Shown: piece after piece, positions 17,630 through 26,116 of the stretch | Layout of the letters: the number at the start of each line of letters is the position of its first letter | How positions within the stretch are numbered: position 1 is the stretch's first letter | Origin: Streptomyces viridochromogenes | GTDB taxonomy: Bacteria > Actinomycetota > Actinomycetes > Streptomycetales > Streptomycetaceae | Assembly: GCF_001270495.1 (NCBI RefSeq) | Contig: NZ_LGUR01000224.1 | Location: forward strand, 1-64,000 | DNA length: 64,000 bases | Direction: 5' to 3' | The notes under the pieces: generated by a model | What the model was told of the DNA's origin: nothing | The model's input: only the letters and a program-made list of their open reading frames with translations | The model's database searches: none | Position numbers and translations under genes: made by a program

Positions 17630-18637
17630 ATGACCACCACGACGACCTTGACCACCTTGGCCACCATGACGACCACTGCGCAGCAGCCGCTCGGCTCGCC
17701 CTTCTCCGCCGCCGGCACCGCCGACGACGTCCTGGCGGGCCTCGACCTCTCCGGCGCGACCGCCGTCGTCACCGGGGGCTCTTCGGGGCTCGGCCTGGTG
17801 ACCGCCCGGGGCCTTGCGGCGGCCGGAGCCCGGGTCGTCGTCCCGGCCCGCCGGCCCGGAACCGCCCGCGCCGCTCTCGCCGAGGCGGACGGGTGCGAAG
17901 TCATCCCCATGGACCTGACGGACCTCGAAAGTGTGCGCACCGCCGCCGCGCGGATCGCCGACTCCGTCGACCGGATCGACCTCCTCATGGCCGTCGCCGG
18001 CGTCATGGCCACCCCCGAACGCCGCGTCGGGCCCGGCTGGGAAGCCCAGTTCACCGCCAACCACCTGGGACACTTCGCCCTCACCTGCTCGCTCTACCCG
18101 CTTCTCGCCGCCGCCGACGGGGCACGCGTCGTCGTCAACAGCTCAGCCGGACACACCCTCACCGACATCCGCTGGCACGACCCGCACTTCCGCACCGGCT
18201 ACGACAAGTGGCTCGCCTACGGCCAGTCCAAGACGGCCAACTCCCTGTTCGCCGTACGGCTCGACGCCCTCGGGAGGGAGGACGGCGTCCGGGCGTTCGC
18301 GCTCCATCCGGGCCGGATCATCACCGGCCTCCAGCGGGAGATGACTCTTGAGGAGCAGGTCGAACGCGGCTGGATCGACGAGGACGGCAATGTGATCGGC
18401 GCCGGCTTCAAGACGCCCTCGCAAGGCGCCGCCACCGGCCTCTGGGCAGCCACCTCGCCCCTCCTCGACGGCCGCGGCGGGCTCTACCTCGAAGACTGCG
18501 ACGTCGCGCGTATCTCCGCTCCCGACGAGCCCATGGACGACGGCGGCGTCCGCGCCTACGCCGTCGACCCGGACGCCGCCGCACGGCTGTGGGAACTGTC
18601 CGCCGCGGCGACCGGGGCCACCCCGATCACCCGCTGA
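17630..18637 (+). CDS. Short-chain dehydrogenase/reductase
   Basis: 335 aa from the ATG at 17630. After a Thr-rich roughly 40-residue N-terminus comes a classical SDR: nucleotide-binding TGGSSGLG, the N-A-G equivalent AVAGVM, catalytic Ser in VVNSSAG and YGQSK (YxxxK) catalytic Tyr/Lys. The size and the NHLGHFALT motif resemble WWOX/retinol-dehydrogenase-like SDRs that reduce or oxidise lipophilic aldehydes or alcohols. There is no ribosome site because the predicted transcript starts at the ATG. It is probably activated by the divergent MerR protein. Confidence 0.88.
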   Translation: MTTTTTLTTLATMTTTAQQPLGSPFSAAGTADDVLAGLDLSGATAVVTGGSSGLGLVTARGLAAAGARVVVPARRPGTARAALAEADGCEVIPMDLTDLESVRTAAARIADSVDRIDLLMAVAGVMATPERRVGPGWEAQFTANHLGHFALTCSLYPLLAAADGARVVVNSSAGHTLTDIRWHDPHFRTGYDKWLAYGQSKTANSLFAVRLDALGREDGVRAFALHPGRIITGLQREMTLEEQVERGWIDEDGNVIGAGFKTPSQGAATGLWAATSPLLDGRGGLYLEDCDVARISAPDEPMDDGGVRAYAVDPDAAARLWELSAAATGATPITR

Positions 18638-18643
18638 ACGACC

Positions 18644-18679
18644 GGGTGGCGCGGCCCGCGTCCGCGCGCCGCGCCACCC
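18644..18679. terminator. Bidirectional terminator between SDR and sedolisin genes
   Basis: GGGTGGCGCGGC and GCCGCGCCACCC, perfect 12-bp arms with a 12-nt loop, lie in the 57-nt gap between the convergent stops. Confidence 0.8.
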
Positions 18680-18694
18680 TGCCGAAAACGCCGG

Positions 18695-20638
18695 TCAGCG
18701 CCGCCGGTACGACTCCACATAACCGGCCGCGGGCGTACCCACCCCGGTCACGTCGTCGTAGCCCTTCACGGCGCTCAGCGAGCTGTCCTTGCCGAGGGAG
18801 CGTACGGACGTGGTGAGGCCGTCCGTCGCGTCGTAGCCGTTGACGTAGTCGACGCGCGCGACCGCGAGGCCGGAGCCCGTCGGGTTGTCCGTGACGTCGT
18901 GGTACGCCTGCGACCCGTACCGCGCGTAGATCGACGGGTTGGCGAACCCGATCGGCTTCCCGCCGCGGGCCTCCTGGGCCAGGGCCTGGACGGCCGCGAT
19001 GACCGGCGCGGCGAGCGAGGTGCCGCCGATGCGGTACTCGTCGTACGCCTGCGTCTTCCCGTCCGGCAGGGTCTGCGTCTGGCCCACCAGGAACCCGGTG
19101 TTCGGGTCGGCGATCGCCGCGATGTCCGGGACGACGCGGTTGCCGTCGGCGCTGTTGGCCTTGGCGAGCGCTTCCGGCACGACGCCCTGCTGCCAGTACG
19201 GCTCGGCGACGGTCTTGCTGGTGCCGCCGCCCGCGCCCGAGTTGAAGGCGCCGGGGAAGTCGGTCCAGCTCTTGCCGTCGGCCGACAGGACCGCCTTCTC
19301 GGTGCCCCAGCCGGTCTCCCACAGGTACTTGTCGCCCTTGCCGACCGCCAGCGAGGTGCCGCCGACCGCCGTCACCCACGCCGAACTCACCGGGATGTCG
19401 ACCTGCTTGGTGCCGCTGCTCGCGACCTCGTCGCCGTCGTCGCCGGAGGAGTAGTAGAAGCCGATGCCCTCGACCGCGCCGAACTGGAAGACCTGGTCGT
19501 AGGCGGCCGCGAGGTCGGGCGTCTGGGCGGACTCCACCTCGCCCCAGGAGTTGGAGACGATGTCGGCCAGGTGGTTGTCGACGATCTTGCCGAGCGAGTC
19601 GAGCAGATCCTCGTCGTAGCAGGAGGCGGCGCCCACGTACGTGACCTGCGCGCCGGGCGCGACCGCGTGCACGGCCTCGACGTCGAGGGTCTCCTCGCCG
19701 TACCAGCCGGCCGCACCGCACTCCTCGGTCCGGGTGTACTTCGCCGGCAGGACCTGACGCAACTGACCGCGGGTGTAGGCCGCGTCGCCGTGCCTCTTCG
19801 CGTAGGTGGCCGCGTCGTAGGCGATGGTCGGGGAGGCGTACGCGTCGGTGATGGCGATGCGCACACCCTTGCCGGTGTGCTTGCCCGCGCCGTACGCGGC
19901 GCGCAGCTGCCTGCCGGTGTAGCCCTTGACGGCGTACGGGATCTTCGTGCCGTACGCGTCCGGCAGCGTGCTCGCGACGTTCGAGCCGTGGTACGTCGAG
20001 AAGGGCCCCGCGTTGCGGAACACGGTCTCCGGCTGTGGGAGTCGGTCCTTGTGGCTCGCCAGGTGCGGTGCGTTGTCCAGGCCGGTGACGGTGAGGACGG
20101 CGTCCTTCAGGCTGTCCGGCACGGACGCGGTCGCCGCCGGTGCGCGGTAGGTCCTGGCGCCCTTGGTGTAGTCGTGCAGCTGGGTGCCGAACGCCTTCTC
20201 CGCGGCGGCCACGTCACCGGAGACGGCGACGTAGTGCTGCGTGACGCCCGTGACCTTCAGCCCGGCGGAGGTCAACCACGCCTTCACTGCCGCGACTTGG
20301 GCCTCGGTGGCGCCGAATCGACCCCGGGCCTGGTCGGCCGTCAGGTACTTGCCGTACGACGCCGAGTCCGGGTCCGACACGGCCTTCGCGTAGGCGGCGA
20401 GGCCGGTCGCGTCCCGGCCCCGGAGGTACACGCGTGCGGAGACCCGGGCGCTGTCCGAGGTCGCCCCCCGGTCCGCCCGGGCCGTGGCCCAGGCGGGCTT
20501 GGTGCCGGTGAGCGTGTCCCGGCCCTGCTGGTCCGCGGCCTGCGCCGCGGGTATGCCGAGCGTCAGCGCTCCGGCGAGCAGAGGCAGTGTCGCCGCCAAG
20601 CTCACCGAGGCGCGCAGCGCGGCGCGTCGATATCTCAT
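18695..20638 (-). CDS. Secreted S53 serine-carboxyl protease (sedolisin, pro-kumamolisin type)
   Basis: 647 aa from the ATG at 20638 (AGGGG-type ribosome site). Sec signal peptide about 1-33 (basic start, hydrophobic core, AQA site), a kumamolisin activation domain to about 200, then the catalytic domain. Catalytic Glu315 and Asp319 are in the family ExxxD arrangement, and Ser541 is in GGTSLAAP, replacing the usual SGTSxxxP. The C-terminal calcium loop YDDVTGVGTP is present. Sedolisins are subtilisin-fold endopeptidases active at acidic pH; this one would digest external protein after self-removal of the propeptide. Single-gene unit. Confidence 0.93.
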   Translation of the reverse strand: MRYRRAALRASVSLAATLPLLAGALTLGIPAAQAADQQGRDTLTGTKPAWATARADRGATSDSARVSARVYLRGRDATGLAAYAKAVSDPDSASYGKYLTADQARGRFGATEAQVAAVKAWLTSAGLKVTGVTQHYVAVSGDVAAAEKAFGTQLHDYTKGARTYRAPAATASVPDSLKDAVLTVTGLDNAPHLASHKDRLPQPETVFRNAGPFSTYHGSNVASTLPDAYGTKIPYAVKGYTGRQLRAAYGAGKHTGKGVRIAITDAYASPTIAYDAATYAKRHGDAAYTRGQLRQVLPAKYTRTEECGAAGWYGEETLDVEAVHAVAPGAQVTYVGAASCYDEDLLDSLGKIVDNHLADIVSNSWGEVESAQTPDLAAAYDQVFQFGAVEGIGFYYSSGDDGDEVASSGTKQVDIPVSSAWVTAVGGTSLAVGKGDKYLWETGWGTEKAVLSADGKSWTDFPGAFNSGAGGGTSKTVAEPYWQQGVVPEALAKANSADGNRVVPDIAAIADPNTGFLVGQTQTLPDGKTQAYDEYRIGGTSLAAPVIAAVQALAQEARGGKPIGFANPSIYARYGSQAYHDVTDNPTGSGLAVARVDYVNGYDATDGLTTSVRSLGKDSSLSAVKGYDDVTGVGTPAAGYVESYRRR

Positions 20639-20800
20639 GGAATCCCCTGTGCGGTTCGTGTGCGCGAGTGGATCACCCGACGGTGGCCACTTAAGCGACG
20701 AACCGTTCACGCCAGGGGAATGCCCGGCCCAAGAAGGTTCCAACTAACCTAATGACAAAGCCATTTCGCGAAGCCGGCCGGCGGGCACGGCGCCGGGGAC

Positions 20801-21424
20801 CTACGACCGCGGCTTCGCGCCCCGCTCCGCCAGCATCTCCTTCATCAGGTCGATCTCCGACTGCTGCGCGTCCACCATGCCCTGCGCGAGCCGCTTCTCC
20901 ACACCGACCGTGCACTTGTCGACGCAGCCCTGGGCCATGTGGACGCCGCCCTTGTGATGGTCCGTCATCAGCTGGAGATAGAGAACCTCGGCCTGCCTGC
21001 CGTCGAGGCTCTCCAGCTTCTTCAGCTCCGTCCTGGTCGCCATGCCCGGCATCAGCGAGCCGTCCCCGGCCGAAGGCATGTCGCCCATGCCCATCCAGGT
21101 CATCGGCGGGTCCGACGACACCTTCGGCAGCCCCCACAGGTCCAGCCAGCCCAGCAGCATGCCGCGCTGGTTGGCCTGCGTCTGCGCGATGTCGTACGCC
21201 AGGAGCCGTACGTCCTTGTCGTCGGTGCGGTCCCGCACGATGAACGACATCTCGACCGCCTGCTGATGGTGCACCGCCATGTCGCGCGCGAACCCGGCGT
21301 CCGCCGAGTCCGCACTCGGCGTCGCGCTGGAACCGCCGTCCTCGGCGACCGCGTAGGTGAGCGCGCCGACCGCGACGAGCACGGCCGCGGCGGCCCCCGT
21401 GATCCAGCCGACGTGCCGCTTCAC
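20801..21424 (-). CDS. DUF305 family exported protein
   Basis: 207 aa from the GTG at 21424, which overlaps the TGA of the DUF3105 gene (GTGA), so translation is coupled. An N-terminal membrane segment (about 8-25) places the rest outside. The DUF305 helical domain carries two His-rich motifs, MAVHHQQAVEMS and MTDHHKGGVHMAQ, plus several Met residues (GMGDMP), a pattern seen in proteins linked to copper or other metal handling. Two Cys lie nearby (GCVDKC). The metal role is inferred from residues only. Confidence 0.88.
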   Translation of the reverse strand: MKRHVGWITGAAAAVLVAVGALTYAVAEDGGSSATPSADSADAGFARDMAVHHQQAVEMSFIVRDRTDDKDVRLLAYDIAQTQANQRGMLLGWLDLWGLPKVSSDPPMTWMGMGDMPSAGDGSLMPGMATRTELKKLESLDGRQAEVLYLQLMTDHHKGGVHMAQGCVDKCTVGVEKRLAQGMVDAQQSEIDLMKEMLAERGAKPRS

Positions 21425-22101
21425 TCCGACAGACCGCCCGTGCAGGTCGCGCCCTTCTCGGGCGTCTGCTCGCCCTGGACGTACTTCTCGAAGAACCGGT
21501 CGACGTTCGGATCGTCCGCACCGGTCACCGTGCGCTGCACGCCCCACGCGGTGAGCATGATCGGATCCTTCTGCTTCTCGTCCGGGCTCATCAGCGTGTA
21601 CGGCGTCTGCCCGACCTTCGCCGCCAGCGCCTCGACGTCGGCCTTGGCCGCCTTGGAGGTGTACGTCACCCACACCGCGCCGTGCTCCAGCGAGTGCACG
21701 GCGTTCATGTTGTCGACCGCCTTGGTGTAGACGTCGCCGTTGCAGTTCATCCAGGCCCGGAGGTGGTCACCGCCGACCGGGGGCTCCGTCGGGTACTTCA
21801 CGGTCGTCGTGACGTGGGTGCGCCCGAGCGTCCCCTTCCAGACCTTCTCACCGTCCTCGCCCGCGACGAGCCGACCCGTGGTCTTCACCTTGTCGTCCTG
21901 CTTGTCGGCCTTGTTCGAGTCGGCCTTGCTGGACTGCGCCCTCAGGAGGAAGACACCTCCGACGACCAGCCCCGAGACGACCACCACACTGGCCGCGATC
22001 GTGAAGATCCGGTTGCGCCGCTCGCGGGCACGTTCGGCGCGCCGCATCTCCTCTATACGCGCCTTGCGCGACGCGTCGCTCTTGTTCTTGGCGGAACCCA
22101 T
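21421..22101 (-). CDS. DUF3105 family membrane-anchored protein
   Basis: 226 aa from the ATG at 22101 (AGAAGGA about 10 nt upstream). A highly charged N-terminal coil (KARIEEMRRAERARERRNR) precedes one membrane helix (about 33-53), then a Lys/Asp linker and the extracellular DUF3105 domain with the conserved NCNGDVYT, HSLEHGAVWVTY and WGVQR motifs. The HSLEH and NCNGD residues suggest a metal or ligand site. It forms a translationally coupled pair with the DUF305 gene. No biochemical function is known to me. Confidence 0.9.
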   Translation of the reverse strand: MGSAKNKSDASRKARIEEMRRAERARERRNRIFTIAASVVVVSGLVVGGVFLLRAQSSKADSNKADKQDDKVKTTGRLVAGEDGEKVWKGTLGRTHVTTTVKYPTEPPVGGDHLRAWMNCNGDVYTKAVDNMNAVHSLEHGAVWVTYTSKAAKADVEALAAKVGQTPYTLMSPDEKQKDPIMLTAWGVQRTVTGADDPNVDRFFEKYVQGEQTPEKGATCTGGLSE

Positions 22102-22207
22102 GAGGTGTTGTCCTTCTGGGGGAAAGGGACGGGCGGGTCCGCTGATCGTAGTGGGGAAGACGGGATCTCTCGTAGAGCGGTTACGGGACAGATATTTTGA
22201 ACGGTGG

Positions 22208-22215
22208 ATGCGCAT
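22208..22215 (+). promoter_or_regulatory. Possible NsrR site near the nsrR start
   Basis: ATGCGCAT is a perfect 8-bp palindrome in an AT-rich stretch 17 nt upstream of the nsrR ATG. It shares TGC..GCA half sites with the palindrome in front of the flavohaemoglobin gene, consistent with autoregulation. Confidence 0.35.
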
Positions 22216-22231
22216 TATCTACGCTGCCCCC

Positions 22232-22672
22232 ATGCGGCTGTTGCGCTCCACCGACCTGGCACTGCGGCTCCTCATGCGGCTCGCCGTCCTGGGGGACGCC
22301 ATGCCGACGACCCGCGAGGTCGCGGCGGACATGGGGGTGCCGTACACCCACGCCGCCAAAGTGGTCGCCGAGTTGCAGCACATGGGCCTGGTGGACGCCC
22401 GTCGGGGCCGCGGCGGCGGGCTCTCGCTCAGCGACAGGGGCCGTACCGCGTCGGTAGGGGCGGTCGTACGCGCCTTCGAGGGGGACGGCGACGTCGTCGA
22501 GTGCGAGGGCGACAGCCCCTGCCCGCTCCACTCCGGGTGCCGTCTGCGCGGCGCGCTGCGGCGGGCCCAGGAGGCGTTCTTCGCCTCGCTGGACCCGCTG
22601 ACGGTGACTGACGTGACCGCGGACCCGACCGGCCCGCTGCTCCTGCGGATCGGCCGGACGCCGGCGCCCTGA
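22232..22672 (+). CDS. nsrR: Nitric-oxide-sensing Rrf2 repressor NsrR
   Basis: 146 aa from the ATG at 22232. Rrf2 winged helix (TTREVAADMGVPYTHAAKVVAELQHMGLV, about 26-54) with wing GRGGG. Three cysteines at 91, 97 and 103 and Asp8 match the three Cys plus Asp ligand set known for the [4Fe-4S] cluster of S. coelicolor NsrR. NO destroys the cluster and lifts repression of hmp genes. It is convergent with the flavohaemoglobin gene, whose promoter carries a matching palindrome. Confidence 0.9.
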   Translation: MRLLRSTDLALRLLMRLAVLGDAMPTTREVAADMGVPYTHAAKVVAELQHMGLVDARRGRGGGLSLSDRGRTASVGAVVRAFEGDGDVVECEGDSPCPLHSGCRLRGALRRAQEAFFASLDPLTVTDVTADPTGPLLLRIGRTPAP

Positions 22673-22690
22673 GGCCGGGCTCGGCCTCAG
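22669..22690. terminator. Terminator containing both the nsrR and hmp stop codons
   Basis: CTGAGGCCG-GGCT-CGGCCTCAG: 9-bp arms and a tetraloop. The TGA of nsrR (22670-22672) lies in the left arm and the TGA of hmp (22687-22689, minus strand) in the right arm. Confidence 0.75.
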
Positions 22691-23895
22691 CCCTCGTGCG
22701 CCAGCCAGAGGTCCGGCCCGAACACCTCGTAGTGGATGTCGGCCGGTGCCACGCCCTTCTCGATCAGCTGCGCCCGCACCGCCCGCATGAAAGGCAGCGG
22801 ACCGCACAGGTACGCGCGCGTGCCCTTCGGTACGGCGACAGGGGTGAGGTCGACCAGGCCGAGGCGGTGGCGGACGTCGGCATCCCCGGCATCCTCGGCG
22901 TCAGTCTCGTACCAGAAGTGGACCGACGCGTCCGGCAGCTTCCCGGCGTATGTCTCGTGGTCCGCGCGCAGGGCGTGCTCGGCGGGGGAGCGGTCGCCGT
23001 GCACGACGACCACCGGCCCCGAGTGCCCGGTGTCCACGAGCTGCCCCAGCATGGCGACCATCGGCGTCACACCGATGCCGGCGGAGGCGAGGAGCAGTGG
23101 TGCGGCCGTGTCGTTGCCGGCCAGGACGAGATCGCCGTACGGCGCCGACAGGCGCAGCCGGTCGCCGACGTGCACGCGCGCGTGGAGGTGGTTCGAGACC
23201 TCGCCGTCGGGAGTGGTGCCGCCGAGCACGCGCTTCACGCTGATCTGGCGTACCGGTGAGCCGGGTGCGGCGGAGAGGCTGTACTGGCGTATCTGCCGGG
23301 CCCCGTCCGCCAGCTCGACCTGGACGGAGACGTACTGCCCGGCCCGGAAGTCCGCCGCCGGGCCGCCGTCGGCGGGCCGCAGCCGGAAGGTGGCCACATC
23401 GGCGGTCTCCTCGACGCGCCCGACGACCTCCCACTCCCGCCATCCGCCCCCACCGCGCTCCTCGTACAGCCGCTTCTCGATCGCGACCAGCGCGTTCGCC
23501 ATCAGCCAGTAGACCTCGTCCCAGGCGGCCGCGACCTCGGGCGTGACGGCCTCGCCGAGCACCTCCGCGATGGCGGCGAAGAGGTGCTCGTGGACGAGGG
23601 CGTACTGCTCCGCCGTGACGCCCAGCGAGGCGTGCTTGTGGGCGATGCGGCCCAGCATCGCGTCGGGCCGCTCGTCGGGACGCTCCACGAGGTGCGTCGC
23701 GAAGGCGGCGATCGAGCCCGCCAGGGCCTGGCGCTGGGTGCCGGCCGCCTGGTTGCCGCGGTTGAAGAGGTCGCGCAGCAGCTCGGGGCGGGCGGCGAAC
23801 AACCCGGCGTAGAAACGCTCGGTGATCTCACCGATGGCCCCGCCGACGACGGGAAGGGTGGCACGCACGGTGGCGGCGGACTGCTCGGACAGCAT
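22687..23895 (-). CDS. hmp: Flavohaemoglobin (nitric oxide dioxygenase)
   Basis: 402 aa from the ATG at 23895 (GAGGAG upstream). A globin domain about 1-140 with Tyr29 (B10), Gln54 (E7) and proximal His88 by alignment with E. coli Hmp; an FAD-binding barrel with RQYSLS; an NAD domain with ASAGIGVTPM and YLCGPLPFM. It converts NO plus O2 to nitrate with NAD(P)H in the cytosol. Probably repressed by the convergent nsrR product via the palindrome at 23966-23982. Streptomycetes often carry two hmp paralogues. Confidence 0.94.
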   Translation of the reverse strand: MLSEQSAATVRATLPVVGGAIGEITERFYAGLFAARPELLRDLFNRGNQAAGTQRQALAGSIAAFATHLVERPDERPDAMLGRIAHKHASLGVTAEQYALVHEHLFAAIAEVLGEAVTPEVAAAWDEVYWLMANALVAIEKRLYEERGGGGWREWEVVGRVEETADVATFRLRPADGGPAADFRAGQYVSVQVELADGARQIRQYSLSAAPGSPVRQISVKRVLGGTTPDGEVSNHLHARVHVGDRLRLSAPYGDLVLAGNDTAAPLLLASAGIGVTPMVAMLGQLVDTGHSGPVVVVHGDRSPAEHALRADHETYAGKLPDASVHFWYETDAEDAGDADVRHRLGLVDLTPVAVPKGTRAYLCGPLPFMRAVRAQLIEKGVAPADIHYEVFGPDLWLAHEG

Positions 23896-23965
23896 CAGGG
23901 CTCCTCGGGGCACAGCGGGGCTCGACCGGGGCGATACGGAGGCGATCGCCCGCCATCATTAAAAC

Positions 23966-23982
23966 TTGCATCCAAGATGCAA
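23966..23982 (-). promoter_or_regulatory. Candidate NsrR operator of hmp; surrounding 341-nt gap
   Basis: TTGCATC-CAA-GATGCAA: perfect 7-bp arms in an AT-rich island 71 nt upstream of the hmp start, within the divergent hmp/glnA2 gap (23896-24236). The rest of that gap shows a GGAAG ribosome site before glnA2 and nothing else I can name. Confidence 0.65.
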
Positions 23983-24236
23983 ATTAAAGTGGGGTGGGTC
24001 CTGTGGGGCCGGGCATTACGGATGTCGGTGCGAGCAGGCAAGATGGGCGGCAGAGCAGTTCACCGGGCACCACGGAGGGACACCTGCCGTAGGCCGGGAG
24101 TTCAGCCCGGGGTCGCTCCGGCGATCAAGGTGCGCAACGCGCCTGAAATGGTGTTGTGGTGTGATGCTCAGGTGCCCGACCGCCTCCCGCTGTACCGGAG
24201 ACAGGCGGCCTGACCAGCAAGGATGGGAAGCGGAAG

Positions 24237-25598
24237 ATGGACAAGCAGCAGGAGTTCGTGCTCCGGACGTTGGAGGAGCGCGACATCCGGTTCGTACGCC
24301 TGTGGTTCACGGACGTGCTGGGCTTCCTCAAGTCCGTGGCCGTGGCCCCCGCCGAGCTGGAGCAGGCCTTCGACGAAGGCATCGGCTTCGACGGCTCGGC
24401 GATCGAGGGCTTCGCCCGCGTATACGAGTCCGACATGATCGCCAAGCCGGACCCGTCGACCTTCCAGATCCTGCCCTGGCGCGCGGAGGCCCCCGGCACG
24501 GCCCGCATGTTCTGCGACATCCTCATGCCGGACGGCTCCCCGTCCTTCGCGGACCCGCGCTACGTCCTCAAGCGCGCCCTGGCCCGCACCTCCGACCTGG
24601 GCTTCACCTTCTACACCCACCCGGAGATCGAGTTCTTCCTCCTGAAGGACCGCCCGCTGGACGGCTCGCGCCCGACCCCGGCCGACAACTCCGGCTACTT
24701 CGACCACACCCCGCAGAACATCGGCATGGACTTCCGCCGCCAGGCGATCACCATGCTGGAGTCGATGGGCATCTCGGTCGAGTTCTCCCACCACGAGGGC
24801 GCCCCGGGCCAGCAGGAGATCGACCTCCGCTACGCCGACGCCCTCTCGACGGCGGACAACATCATGACGTTCCGCCTGGTCATGAAGCAGGTGGCGCTGG
24901 AGCAGGGAGTCCAGGCCACCTTCATGCCCAAGCCCTTCTCCGAGCACCCCGGCTCCGGCATGCACACGCACCTCTCCCTCTTCGAGGGCGACCGCAACGC
25001 GTTCTACGAGTCCGGCTCGGAGTACCAGCTCTCCAAGGTCGGCCGCTCCTTCATCGCCGGCCTCCTCCGCCACGCGGCGGAGATCTCCGCGGTCACCAAC
25101 CAGTGGGTGAACTCCTACAAGCGCATCTGGGGCGGCTCCGAGCGCACCGCGGGCGCCGGCGGCGAGGCCCCCTCCTACATCTGCTGGGGCCACAACAACC
25201 GCAGCGCCCTCGTCCGCGTCCCGATGTACAAGCCCGGCAAGACGGGCTCGGCCCGGGTCGAGGTCCGCTCCCTGGACTCCGGCGCCAACCCGTACCTGGC
25301 ATACGCCGTCCTGCTGGCCGCCGGCCTCAAGGGCATCGAGGAGGGCTACGAGCTCCCGCCGGGCGCCGAGGACGACGTCTGGGCCCTCTCCAACGCCGAG
25401 CGCCGCGCGATGGGCATCGAGCCCCTCCCGCAGAACCTCGGCGAGGCCCTCACCCTCATGGAGAACAGCGACCTGCTCGCCGAGACGCTCGGCGAGCACG
25501 TGTTCGACTTCTTCCTGCGCAACAAGCGGCAGGAGTGGGAGGAGTACCGCTCCGAGGTCACCGCGTTCGAGCTGCGCAAGAACCTGCCGGTGCTGTAG
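24237..25598 (+). CDS. glnA2: Glutamine-synthetase-like gamma-glutamylpolyamine synthetase GlnA2
   Basis: 453 aa, a complete class I GS fold: beta-grasp about 10-100, catalytic domain with EIEFFLL, HHEGAPGQQE, GSGMHTHLSLF, NSYKRIWGG and RVEVRSLDSGANPY. It best matches S. coelicolor GlnA2 (SCO2241), shown in the literature to glutamylate polyamines rather than ammonia. The adenylylation loop of true GSI-beta (NLYDLPPEE) is replaced by EGYELPPGAEDDVW, so GlnE is not expected to modify it. Ribosome site GGAAG before the ATG. It probably allows use and detoxification of putrescine, spermidine and the like. Confidence 0.9.
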   Translation: MDKQQEFVLRTLEERDIRFVRLWFTDVLGFLKSVAVAPAELEQAFDEGIGFDGSAIEGFARVYESDMIAKPDPSTFQILPWRAEAPGTARMFCDILMPDGSPSFADPRYVLKRALARTSDLGFTFYTHPEIEFFLLKDRPLDGSRPTPADNSGYFDHTPQNIGMDFRRQAITMLESMGISVEFSHHEGAPGQQEIDLRYADALSTADNIMTFRLVMKQVALEQGVQATFMPKPFSEHPGSGMHTHLSLFEGDRNAFYESGSEYQLSKVGRSFIAGLLRHAAEISAVTNQWVNSYKRIWGGSERTAGAGGEAPSYICWGHNNRSALVRVPMYKPGKTGSARVEVRSLDSGANPYLAYAVLLAAGLKGIEEGYELPPGAEDDVWALSNAERRAMGIEPLPQNLGEALTLMENSDLLAETLGEHVFDFFLRNKRQEWEEYRSEVTAFELRKNLPVL

Positions 25599-25622
25599 CG
25601 CCCGGTCGATGTGAGGCGCCTT

Positions 25623-25656
25623 GGGGCGCGGGGACGTAGCGACGGCCCCGCGCCCC
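25623..25656. terminator. Bidirectional terminator between glnA2 and VOC gene
   Basis: GGGGCGCGGGG and CCCCGCGCCCC, perfect 11-bp arms with a 12-nt loop, in the 74-nt gap between convergent stops. Confidence 0.85.
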
Positions 25657-25672
25657 TGTCGGCTCCTGCTAG

Positions 25673-26116
25673 CTACTGCTCGGCCAGCTTCGACAGGACC
25701 TCGTGCAGCGGCTCGGTAGCCCTCCGGCGGTACTCCTGGACCGACCAGCCGTTGCCGTCCGGGTCCTTGAAGTACATGAACGTGGCGCCGTCGTCGGGGG
25801 AGTACTGCACGGGCTCCGAGACCTCCAGGCCGCGCTCCACCAGTTCCGCGTGGGCCGCCTTGATGTCGGCCACGCAGAGCTGGAGTCCCTGATAGGAGCC
25901 GGGCTGGGGAACGGTCTCGCCCTTGGTCAGGTCCCAGATGCTGTCGCCGAGGGCGATCGAACAGCCGGAGCCCGGCGGCGTCAGCTGGACGATGCGCATA
26001 CCCGGCATGACCTCCTGGTCGATGTCGACGTGGAAGCCGACCTTGTCCCGGTAGAAGTCGCGGGCCCTGTCGATGTCACTCACGGGCAGCGGGATCACTT
26101 CGAGAGTGAAGTCCAT
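25673..26116 (-). CDS. VOC superfamily (glyoxalase-like) protein
   Basis: 147 aa, single VOC module: IPLPVSDIDRARDFYRDKVGFHVDID at the start, ADIKAAHAELVERGLEVSEP in the middle and FKDPDGNGWSVQEYR near the end, which is the usual Glu-containing metal-site strand. Proteins of this type include glyoxalases, dioxygenases and drug-binding resistance proteins; the substrate is not predictable. Its ATG overlaps the TAA of the upstream gene (TAATG), so the pair is translationally coupled. Confidence 0.88.
   Translation of the reverse strand: MDFTLEVIPLPVSDIDRARDFYRDKVGFHVDIDQEVMPGMRIVQLTPPGSGCSIALGDSIWDLTKGETVPQPGSYQGLQLCVADIKAAHAELVERGLEVSEPVQYSPDDGATFMYFKDPDGNGWSVQEYRRRATEPLHEVLSKLAEQ

Noticed and set aside
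18899..20752. 617-residue plus-strand open frame
   Set aside because: Antisense of the sedolisin gene, whose catalytic residues and signal peptide are complete.
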